A stretch of DNA of 64,000 bases from GCA-2708415 sp964353185 (lineage in GTDB: Bacteria > Pseudomonadota > Alphaproteobacteria > Micavibrionales > Micavibrionaceae). This document shows positions 25,150-35,000 of this stretch, piece by piece. Location of the stretch: contig CAYGUV010000005.1 of NCBI GenBank assembly GCA_964353185.1, positions 1 through 64,000 of the forward strand, written 5' to 3'. The notes beneath the pieces are model-generated. The model saw nothing but the letters and a program-made list of their open reading frames with translations, made no database searches and was not told the origin of the DNA. A program made the translations under genes and the position numbers. The stretch's first letter is position 1, and each line of letters opens with the position of its first letter.

Positions 25150-26211
25150 TTACCTAAAATAATTTTTCACACTAAATTCAATTTGTTCAATAAATATTTT
25201 CTTAAACGCAGATAAGTTATTTTGTTCATAGAATATGAGCATAGCTTTTTTATAGTCTAATGAGTCAACGCTTCTATATGATAGTGGGCATACTTCTTCT
25301 CTGATAAGTAATGCATTACTTATCATTCGGCCTGTGCGTTTATTGCCATCTTCAAAAGGTTGAATATAAGAAATTAGAGCCACCGCCAATAATGCTTTCT
25401 CAAATCCATTTTCTTTTGAATTTATAAGAACGCACATGCGTTCTAACACTTCTTTAATTTGATGTTCGTTATCAAGCGGTTTATAAGCCGTGCCAGTAAT
25501 ACCAACTGTACGGGAGCGTATGTTGCGCCCAACGCCTAAATCTTTGATAAGAATAGAATGAATTTCTTCTAATACCCTAAGGCTTAGGCTTTCTGCTATG
25601 TTTTTATGCTCAAGCATGAAATTCAATGCGTCTTTGTGATTCAGCAGCATGGCTGCATCTTCTTTTGGTTTACCTTCAGCCTCCTCTTTTTCTTTAAACA
25701 GTCTTTCTGTTTCTAAAAGTGAGTATGTATTCCCTTCAATTTGAGAGGATTTCCAGCTTAACTCAATCGTTAGGCGTTCCAATTCTTTTTGAAACAATGC
25801 TTCTGGGTAATCAGAGATGTTTGCCTGATATTCTTGCTTTAATACCTCAAGTTTTGTTTTTTCTTTGTCTGTAAATAATTCTACATTTCCTAAAGTTGTC
25901 AATACGTCCAAATTGAACCCTGTTTGAGCTTGGCGAGCGTCTAATTCCATTACAAAGTAATCAGACGCATCTATGGGCGCAAATATCTTATAGGCAGGAG
26001 ATATGCTGTAAACTGTGGCTCTTCCTTTACCAGTCTTAGCTAGGATATTATCTGCTACCAATGAAGCCAACTCTCTATTGATAGTTGGAATACTGGCTTC
26101 TTCACTCAAAAGCTCTTTTATCGTAGAGATTGGCGCATTATCCTTAGTGGTGACAATTTGGATAATTTCTTGCTGTCTTACTGTTAAATTCACCGTGGTT
26201 AATCCTCTCAT
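25150..26211 (-). CDS. Fic family protein with winged-helix N-terminus, altered motif
   Basis: About 353 aa, convergent with the defence operon. Numbered from an in-frame GTG at 26220, residues 12-75 are a winged helix (LTVRQQEIIQIV). SSQIEGN at 158-164 fits the inhibitory (S/T)xxxE(G/N) helix. The Fic motif reads QPFEDGNKRTGR at 287-298, so the catalytic His is Gln (codon CAA). Canonical Fic enzymes need this His for AMP transfer, so this one may be a regulator or have other chemistry. Starts at GTG 26220, ATG 26211 or GTG 26193 (best ribosome-binding site, AGAGGA) are possible. A palindromic operator lies upstream. Confidence 0.85.
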   Translation of the reverse strand: MRGLTTVNLTVRQQEIIQIVTTKDNAPISTIKELLSEEASIPTINRELASLVADNILAKTGKGRATVYSISPAYKIFAPIDASDYFVMELDARQAQTGFNLDVLTTLGNVELFTDKEKTKLEVLKQEYQANISDYPEALFQKELERLTIELSWKSSQIEGNTYSLLETERLFKEKEEAEGKPKEDAAMLLNHKDALNFMLEHKNIAESLSLRVLEEIHSILIKDLGVGRNIRSRTVGITGTAYKPLDNEHQIKEVLERMCVLINSKENGFEKALLAVALISYIQPFEDGNKRTGRMISNALLIREEVCPLSYRSVDSLDYKKAMLIFYEQNNLSAFKKIFIEQIEFSVKNYFR

Positions 26212-26224
26212 TAATTTCACTTAA

Positions 26225-26265
26225 ACCTATCACAAATGATAGGTAAAACGAAATTTTTTGATAGG
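26225..26265. promoter_or_regulatory. Palindromic operator and third half-site before fic
   Basis: ACCTATCA (26225-26232) and TGATAGGT (26237-26244) form a perfect 8-bp palindrome with a 4-nt spacer just upstream of the Fic gene. A further half-site TGATAGG lies at 26259-26265. This is the layout of an operator for a winged-helix autoregulator, and the Fic protein itself carries such a domain. Confidence 0.6.
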
Positions 26266-26357
26266 ATTTGGTATTATAAAAACGTAATACACAGAAAAAT
26301 ATAATTTTTTTCAAGGTGAAAAATAGGCTACAAAAGCACTAAAATCGACGATAAAAC

Positions 26358-26376
26358 TTACACATAATATTACACA
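26358..26376 (+). promoter_or_regulatory. Two TTACACA repeats, probable arm sites (right)
   Basis: TTACACA at 26358-26364 and 26370-26376, in the AT-rich end about 60-80 bp inside attR. The same heptamer is present three times at the left end next to attL. Confidence 0.45.
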
Positions 26377-26436
26377 TACATATTTTATATCTCATATTTA
26401 TAAATTATATCAATAGTTTAGTATATAAGCATATAC

Positions 26437-26484
26437 GGCTCATAACCTGAAGGTCGTAGGTTCAAATCCTACTCCCGCAACCAA
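26437..26484 (+). repeat. attR, tRNA-fMet 3' fragment
   Basis: Exact 48-bp copy of 4-51. Upstream of it (GCATATAC) nothing continues the tRNA, so this is only the displaced 3' end and not a functional gene. Confidence 0.93.
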
Positions 26485-26972
26485 TCTCACTAACGATTAC
26501 AGCTAGTTCAGGTACAAAAACTATCTATGTCCAAATTGGCCACAATATTATTAATGGTGGTAGTGGACAGGATACCATTTATGGTGGAATCGGATTTGAT
26601 GAAATTGACGCAGGTAACAGGGAAGATATAATCTATGGAAGTGCAGGGGCAGACGTTATTGCCTGCGGACTTGGAGATGATATTTTTGTCTTTGAAGATA
26701 TCAATGACTATGCTTCAGATTATAACACTATCACTGATTTTGAACTTGGTAGTGATGTAATTGATACTGTTAATATTCTCACTGGCTATGATCCTTTGAC
26801 CGATGGTATTAATGATTTTGTTTCTTTAACAGGCCATGGAAAAAATACTATGGTTCAAATTGACAATGATGGTGGAGCCAATAATTTTGTTAATGTTATA
26901 CGATTAGATGGAGTCACTGGACTGCCAGATGTAAATAGTTTGGAAATAGATGGTTCACTAATAACGAGTTAG
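26485..26972 (+). pseudogene. 3' remnant of an RTX/type I secreted protein gene
   Basis: The frame is open from the last base of attR to a TAG at 26970. It encodes about 160 residues with RTX repeats (NGGSGQDTIYGG, GSAGADVIACGLGDDIF) and a C-terminal secretion region (YDPLTDGINDFV ... SLITS). There is no start; in frame, a stop lies inside the att sequence at 26457. The C-terminal 60 residues resemble those of the element's own RTX protein. It is thus a gene cut off exactly at the attachment site, left by an earlier insertion or deletion. TpsB is encoded convergently 16 bp further on. Confidence 0.82.
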
Positions 26973-26988
26973 TTTTAATTTTATTAAA

Positions 26989-28779
26989 TTATTTTGCATT
27001 GCTCATAGCTTCTGAAAATACAGTATCGCCTTGCGTATATTGAGGCTTTTGACGAGAAAATTTTCTTAAATCAGGATTAAAAGCGTACGTTAAATTGAAA
27101 AGGATACGGGGGCCATCGTCACCGTTCATAATGGGGGTTGATATGCTTTTTGTAAGGGGGTATGCAACCTGAACAGAGCCATTGAGCGTGTTATTAAGAT
27201 TATAATGTGCGCCAAACCCAGCAGAGGCAGCCGATATTGGTTTGGCGCCTGTGTCTTTGTTCCACACCTTTCCAATGTCATAAAATGCAAAAGGTATTAG
27301 TTTTAGATTTAATTTAGAAATTCTTGGAACGGTTGTATAACGTAGTTCTGCCGCGGCCGAAACGCCATTATCGCCTGTTATTTCAGAAGGGTCATAAGCC
27401 CTTCCATAATCAATGCCCCCATATCCAAATTCCTCTGATGAGAGTAGGGGGTGGGGGGTGTATTGTGCCGATATAGATGTGTTGAGTTCAAAGTTGCTTT
27501 TTATCGCTTGTTTTCTAGATGCTTCTATATTGCCTTTGAAAAAATCGCTTCGACCTTGCGCCCTTGAAAGATTCTCCGAGCCTGTTTCTGTTGCGTTCAG
27601 GATGTTGAAACCTTTTGAAATGCTAGCCAGTAAGCTTGAATCTCCACCAAAATCATCGATGGCTTTAAAGCTTGTAAATAATGTTACAGACCGTGTTTTA
27701 TCGTCGATTAATTCTTCATCTAAAAATTCCGTAGCGCTTTGGCGGAAGTCAAAAGAAGAGCCGATATTCCAGTCTTTCCGTCGTGACCGTATGATGGGAT
27801 ATGTTATTTCTGCCGCGGCAATAATGCTGTCTCCCTCAACTTCCAGATCCTCAAGGTTTAGCCCGGGTTCTGAGTTTGAGTAGGATACGCTGTAATTTGC
27901 TTGTAATCCTTCGGCGTTTAGGGGGTGGCTATATTGCAAGGATCCAAATTGAACCTCCTTTACAGGAAGGGATGTTGTTAGGCCTAAGGTCAATTGGTCA
28001 AAACTATTAATTAGTCCGCCTTTGAAAAAAGTGTTGCTTAATTGGTATGGTCCAACAAATCGAGAGCCGTAGTTATTTAGGGATAATAAATTTAAAGGAG
28101 GGTTTTCAGTTGCCTCCATGATAATATCAACTTTTCCAGGGGAAGATTGATTTTGCGGGGCTGCTAAGGTTGTATTAACAGTTATGCCTTGGGTGTCATT
28201 GAGGAGTAGAACGTAACGCTCCAAACTTGGGCCATGCAGGGGGGATATTTTTTTTATTTTAGCGGCTGTTTTATAAAGATGGCATTGGCGGTCTTTATTT
28301 AATAAGCCAGAGGCATCATTTATCCTGATGTCATTGACGCTTCCTTCTATGATAATAATTATAACTGTCCCATCGATGACTTCTTGTTGGGGGACAATGG
28401 CGCGGGAAATGAAATAGCCTTCCTCCCTATATTTATTCGTAATGCGGGCTGTTAAGTGGTTTAAGGTATTTAAATCGACATTTAAACCTAAGTATTCTTG
28501 AATTAAATCATCAAAATAGCCTTTTGGGAATGCTGACATTCCCTCTAACTTTATTGCGTTTAAGGTAAACCCGTTTTCGGAAGCGGGGATTTCGCCGTTA
28601 ATTGCAACGGGATCTACAGGAATGATTTCATTTAAAGGGTCAATTGATGGTGTGTAAATTTGTTCATTTAAGCGGCCAGTTTCTGCCGTAGAAGGCACAT
28701 TTGGCGTTTGCGCATACAAAAAATCACTATTTATTGATAAAATAGTGAAAAAAATGAAGATTTTTGCCAAATACTTCAA
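26989..28779 (-). CDS. TpsB outer-membrane transporter (ShlB/FhaC family)
   Basis: 596 aa. A signal peptide (about 1-23, ending FLYA) is followed by a short linker and one clear POTRA domain (FTLNAIKLEGMSAFPKGYF to IIIIEGSVNDIRI, about 70-150). The beta-barrel region ends with aromatic-rich LFNLTYAFNPDLRKF and a short tail. Such proteins move one large TpsA substrate across the outer membrane. The cognate TpsA is encoded divergently 254 bp away, so the intergenic region probably holds both promoters. Confidence 0.9.
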   Translation of the reverse strand: MKYLAKIFIFFTILSINSDFLYAQTPNVPSTAETGRLNEQIYTPSIDPLNEIIPVDPVAINGEIPASENGFTLNAIKLEGMSAFPKGYFDDLIQEYLGLNVDLNTLNHLTARITNKYREEGYFISRAIVPQQEVIDGTVIIIIIEGSVNDIRINDASGLLNKDRQCHLYKTAAKIKKISPLHGPSLERYVLLLNDTQGITVNTTLAAPQNQSSPGKVDIIMEATENPPLNLLSLNNYGSRFVGPYQLSNTFFKGGLINSFDQLTLGLTTSLPVKEVQFGSLQYSHPLNAEGLQANYSVSYSNSEPGLNLEDLEVEGDSIIAAAEITYPIIRSRRKDWNIGSSFDFRQSATEFLDEELIDDKTRSVTLFTSFKAIDDFGGDSSLLASISKGFNILNATETGSENLSRAQGRSDFFKGNIEASRKQAIKSNFELNTSISAQYTPHPLLSSEEFGYGGIDYGRAYDPSEITGDNGVSAAAELRYTTVPRISKLNLKLIPFAFYDIGKVWNKDTGAKPISAASAGFGAHYNLNNTLNGSVQVAYPLTKSISTPIMNGDDGPRILFNLTYAFNPDLRKFSRQKPQYTQGDTVFSEAMSNAK

Positions 28780-29033
28780 AATCTAAGCCTTTAAAATTAT
28801 TATTATTAATATATTATGTTGGTAGCGTATGAATAGTTTTGTATTTTTGATTTCAAAAAAAACAATTAATTACAAACACTTAACATATTGTGATGTAAGT
28901 CTTTGCTCTTGTCTAGGGCGTTTTGCTAATCAGTACACAGCGAGTAATAATCTAATAAAAATTTTATAAATTCTGTAATAAACGGTCTATCTGTCTTAAC
29001 CGTTTTTTATCTTAAAATAGGTATAATAATATA

Positions 29034-32000
29034 ATGCGTAGGGCATACAAATATTTATTGCTTTCTTCGGTTGCTGCGGTCTCTATTGGGATGGCAGAAA
29101 AAGCTGTGGCTGGCCCTGAAGGTGGCGTGGTATCTGCGGGTTCAGCCACAATTAATCAGGTTGGCAAAAAAACAGATATTCATCAGCAAAGTAACAAAGC
29201 AATCTTAGATTGGCGCAGCTTTGATATTGCTGGGGACGAGCATGTTGAATTTCATCAATTATCATCCAAATCAATTTCTTTAAACCGAATTAACGATACA
29301 AAAGCGTCGCAAATTGATGGTCGTTTAACGGCGAATGGCCATGTGATGTTAATCAACCCGAATGGTGTTGTTTTTGGTCAGGGCGCGCAGGTCGATGTGG
29401 GGTCTTTAACAGCAACAACAGCAGATATTGATAATGATCAATTTATGCAAGGTAATCTCAATTTTGATAAAGCGGGGAATCAAGATGGCGCGATTGTTAA
29501 TCATGGAACGATTACGATTAAGGAAGCGGGGCTTGCCAGCTTTGTGGCGCCTACGGTTGAAAATAACGGTGTTATTAACGCACGACTTGGGAAGGTTCAA
29601 TTAGCAGCGGCAGAGACCTTTACCCTTGATATGGCGGGGGATGGTTTGATTAACGTCGCGGTCAGTGACGAAGAGGTTAAAAAGCTTGCCAGAAACTCAG
29701 GCACAATAAAGGCCGAAGGCGGGATTGTTCGTCTTACGGCCTCAAACGCCAGAAACATCATGGATTCTCTGGTCGAGAATACAGGCGTTATCGAAGCAAC
29801 AAGTTTAACCAATGTTGGCGGAAAAGTAATCTTAGGTTCTGCCACAACGGCGCGGGTTACAAACAACGGAACAATTAATGTTTCAGGAACGGCTGCCAAA
29901 GCGCAAGGAGGGGAAGTAAATATCCTTGCCAAAGAAATAGTTATTCAAAAAGATAGCGTTATTGATGCGAGCGGTACATCATCCATGACAAATATTGCGC
30001 GTAATAACGATACCGCAACCTTAACAGCCGACCAGAAAGTTAAATCAGAAGAAGAGTTTTTAGCCGATGAGCGTCGTGGCGGTGGGTCGATTAAAATTGG
30101 TGGTGATTATTTAGGCACAGGAGATACCCCGCGCGCGCAAAAATTAACGGTTGAGGCTGGCGCGGAAATTTTAAATGATGGCATTGAAAATGGTGATGGT
30201 GGACGCACAATTTTTTGGTCGGACGACACAACGCGATTTGATGGTATGGCCTACGCCAGAGGTGGAGATGTTTCGGGTAATGGTGGGTTTATTGAAACAT
30301 CAGGCAAAAAGAATTTAGGGTTAAATGGTATTGGTTTAACAGGTGCAGAAAATGGCGAGGGCGGCTTATGGCTTCTTGATCCGTCTAATGTAAATATTGT
30401 GCGTCCGGGCGGTACAGATCAATCCGCAGGGGGAACGGTTAACCCCGCAACAGATAGTTTTACGATTAATGCGGATAGTTTAGAAACCGCGCTGGCAACA
30501 GGGAATGTGACAGTCACAACATCTAACGGTGCAGGTTCCGAACTGGGGGACATTACCGTTGATGCAGATTTAAATTGGGTGTCTGGTAGAGAGCTTGTCC
30601 TAAGGGCTGACAATGATATTATTATCAATAATGTGATTGATGGCGGAAGACTTGTTTTTATTGCAGGAAATGATGTTGACATTAATGCCATGATTACCAG
30701 TAATTCGAATGGTAATTTTAGAATAGAGAATAATGCGCCCGGGGGAACCTATGGTATTGGTGATGGCGCGGCAGGAACACTTCATCTATCAAATGCGGAT
30801 TTATCAAATATTGGTGGAGGTTTTGGCCTTCTTAATTTTGGAAATAACAATACAGATAATTTAGATTTGGCTGCGTATAATTGGGGAAGTGGTTCAAATG
30901 TATATCTATATGCATCTGGTTCAGGATCAGTTAACTTTAATGGCGCACAAGATTGGGGAGATCGAAATCTTTCAATATTCTCAGGTGACCTAAATATAAA
31001 TGCAGCATTATCAGGGTTGTCTAATACTCGCTTTGATGTAAATACATTGGCAATAAATTCGGCTTTAAATTCAACTTCTGATTCTTTTAGTCTAAGAGCG
31101 TATACAACTGGTACAGATATGGGCATAGGGGATGGTGCGGCGGGAACATTGAATCTTTCAAATGCTGAACTGGATATCCTTGATGCGGGGTTTCGCTCAC
31201 TTCAATTTGGTGATTCTGCAGCGACGCGTGATATAGATGTGCGCGCTTATGATTGGGACAGCATTGTTAGAATGTATAGTTCAGACACGCTTACCTTTAA
31301 CGGTCAACAAACATTTAGCCAAAATGATCAAACTTTTCTAACAACAGACTTAATCATCAACGATACGCTGACAGGTTTTGTAGGTAACAGACATAGCTTT
31401 ATTTCTGATACCATTGATATTAGTGCAGACGTTACAACGACCAATTCAAATTCTGGTTTAATTTTTTATAATCGAACAGATGGGCTTACTGTTGGGTTTG
31501 GAGATGGGCAAGCTGGGACATATCATCTGAGTGATGCGGAATTAGATTTTATTACAGGTTTTAGAGATTTTAATTTTGGCAATAGTAACGCGACAAGTTT
31601 GGTAAAAGCCGCTGCTGTTAATATGGGGGCTTACGATTGGACGTCTTTATATGCAAATCCTACTAGTAAAAGTTTCACAATTGTGGCTGATACCATTAAT
31701 GTAAATGGGCTTCAGGATTTATCAACGGTTGATAATTTCGTGTCCCTAGAAACCGATGCGTTGAATATGACGGGGGCATTTTTACAGTCACCCGCAAGGC
31801 TTTTCCTAAAAGGTGTTGATAGAAGTAACGCCATTGATATTGGAGTGGGTAATGGGTCGGCTGGTGATTTTATTTACACTGATGCTTTGTTGACTGATTT
31901 ACAAAGTGGAGGGTTCTCACAGTTATCTTTTGGCGTTAATGAAGATTCTGGTTTCAACGATATAGATATTCAAACAACGACATGGGCACAAGGCGTAGAA

Positions 32001-35000
32001 TTTTATACAGATGCAACAGGGTCAATTACCACTGCGGGCGATTTGACGATGAATGGAGATTTATTAACACTTGCGGCACCTACATTAAATGTAAACGGAA
32101 ATATTAATAGAAATACAGCAGACTTTAATTTATTTACAGACAACCTAAATGTTGCAGGGTCAATCAATGGAACGCCAAGCACAGGCGATTTAACTATTGG
32201 TGGTTACAGTAACATTGGGTTGGGAGATGGCGCGAATGCAAATGGTGGCCTCACCCTTAGCACTGCAGCGTTTGATACACTTCAGAGTGACTTTGTAAAT
32301 GTGCGTGTAGAAACTTTATTAGATTCAGGAACAATTGATTTAGGTGATATTAATTGGACCAAAGATAATTATTTTATTCGGTCTGGTTTACTAACAACAA
32401 GTGCAGATCAAGATTTCTTAACTGGAACCGCAACATTTGATATTGATAATATTGATTTAACAAATGCATTAACAGGAACAGGCGATATAAATTTTCATCG
32501 TTATTATTCAACGGTCTCACTGGGGGATAATGTCTCAGGTGGACTTCATTTTGATGATACAGAATTAAATTTAATTGATAGTACATTTAACTTAGTTGGC
32601 TTTAATCGGGATCAAATTATTAACATTGGCCGCAGTACACCTTGGAATTTTAATGTTTTATTTTCCCAGCCGGGCAATGGATCTCAGGCAGTAAATATTG
32701 TTGATGCTGAAAATTTTGGTATTTATGACGCTACTTTTTATACGAACAACCTTAATCTGGATAGCCAGATTAGTGGGTCGGGGACTATTACATTCTCAGC
32801 TATCGGTCATTCAGATGATATTGGGATAGGGGATGGAACATCTGGATTGCTACATTTGTCAGACGCGGAATTAGACAATATCACAAATGGATTTGATGAA
32901 ATTATATTTGGTAGAGAAAACCTAAATTTTGATATCAATGTCGTAAGTCGTACATGGAATGATGATGTATCATTTCTAACGGGAGATACTGGATCAGTAA
33001 CTACTTTAGGGGATCAAATTTTTACTGCGGATGGTGGTTTTTATACGGATAGTCTGAACCTTGGTGGTGATTTATATGGAAGTGGAGGAACGTTATCTAT
33101 TGGAAGTTCACGTGCAAATAGAACAATGTCTATTGGCGACAATACAGGGGTAACTAATTTAAATATTTCAAATGCTGATTTAGACCGTATTCAAGATGGT
33201 TTTGGATTGATTGAATTTGGGCGTGATGATTTTGCTTCTTTTATGACGTATGACACAGGGGCATCACGTAGCTTTACCGATAACCTTTTATTTAGGACGG
33301 GAACAAATGGCATAGTGAGTATCCAATCTGCTATTGATGTGGACGATAATAATTTAACCTTTCGTGCAGATGAAATTGATATTGCGGACAGCTTAACTGG
33401 AACGGGTGATATTCAATTAACAACGGGTGATGTCACAACAGAAATTGAAATTGGGTCTGTTAATACGGGACGTCTTAATTTAACAGCAGGCGAATTAGCA
33501 AATTTAACAGATGGTTGGAATAGCATAACGATTGGAGATTCTGATATTGAAGCTGAAATAGCCGTGAATGAAGCGATTATTTTCTCAGATCATACTTATT
33601 TTAGAAGTGGTAGGCCATCAATTGATACAGGCATAGATATAAATGCCGCCATTACAACGATTGATAATTCGGACCTCTTTCTATATGGGTTTGCGCACGC
33701 AGGAAGTACGCATCCCCATAATGGTATTCATAGTATAGCCGACATAAACGTAGCGCGCGATTTTATATTAAATAGTCAACCTGCCTTCTTTACGAATGAA
33801 GTTAATGTAGGGAGGGATATGACTATCCTTGGTGGTGTAAATATAAATATGGACACTGACCTAACAGTAGGACGTGATTTTAATGCATATTTTAATGGGC
33901 AGCACTTTACATTATTTGATGGTCATACCATGGATATTGGTGGTGATTTAACAATACTTTCTGGTACTAGCCCATCAAGCAGTATTAATTTAAGTGGTAG
34001 TGCAAATGTTGAAGTAGATGGCGATATATTGTTTAGAAGCCAGCGCGTCAATTTTAGTTCACTTGCAACTATTTCAGGAAACGTGGTAGGCACATCAAAT
34101 ATCACTTTCCTTGAAGCGGGTGAAGATGAAGCAATGGAATTGGGCGGATCAAGCGTTGGGCATAACTGGCAAATGTCCGCTGCGGAGCTTGCAACTATTC
34201 AAGAAGGATTTAACTCTATTACTTTTGGCTCAAACGCTTATACCGAAGAAATAAATATATCTGGCGCCGTATCGTTTTCTGACGATGTGAATTTCTTTAA
34301 TACAGGTAGCGATGCCACAATAATTGTAACCGATACTTTTACTACAACAGATGGAGCAAACTTAACTATGGAGAGTGGTTCAGCTGCAACTGTGGGATGG
34401 GACGCAATTAATATTGATGCGGATATGGACATTGCAGGTAATTTAATAACGCGTACGGGTGCTGGGGCGGGCGCAGGGCATGTTGATATTGTGGCAACAA
34501 ATTTTGATATTGGGGGAGATTGGATAAATCGTAGCGATTTCAGCGGTAGTGCCAATATTACCAATTTAAATGTTGGCGGCAATCTTATTGGTGAAGAAAA
34601 TGATATTTCCCGATATACCTATAGTTCATCGAACGCAAATATTGGTGGTAATATTGATATCAGAGCTGTTCGTGGTGCTAGATTAAATGGTATTTATAAT
34701 GTTGGTGGGTCTGTAAATCTATCATCAACATCCAACGTTGATCCAATCGATGAAATAATTATTAATGGAAATCTAACAGCGGCTGATTTTATAAATTTAT
34801 CTTCTGGTCGTGATGTAACAATAGCTAATTCAATTATTGACACACAAGGAAATTTTACAATAGCGGCCGATAGTGGTTCTAATAATCGCGGTAATGTTGT
34901 TTTACGTGATTCTACAATTACTACAAATGAAAATGATTTCACTGTCGGTGGCGGAACAAACCCTTTAACAATGGCTGCTATAGCTGGAGAAGATGGTGTC

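Larger units (their letters stand above)
52..26436. mobile_element. Integrative mobilizable element in tRNA-fMet
   Basis: Bounded by the 48-bp tRNA repeat, with an integrase at the left end and TTACACA motifs at both ends. It carries a relaxase and a coupling protein but no type IV secretion channel, so it fits an IME that borrows a helper's channel. Cargo covers a secreted RTX protein, antirestriction and a large type I restriction-modification/Shedu/reverse-transcriptase operon. Base composition looks similar to the flanks. Tandem accretion of two elements cannot be excluded, because an RTX gene remnant lies directly outside attR. Confidence 0.88.

Noticed and set aside
52..26436. Insertion sequences or transposase genes inside the element
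   Set aside because: I looked for transposase motifs and terminal inverted repeats and found none. The only recombinase is the integrase.
26485..26972. Intact RTX gene starting in the attR flank
   Set aside because: No start codon precedes the RTX coding, and an in-frame stop lies inside the att repeat, so it is a truncated remnant.
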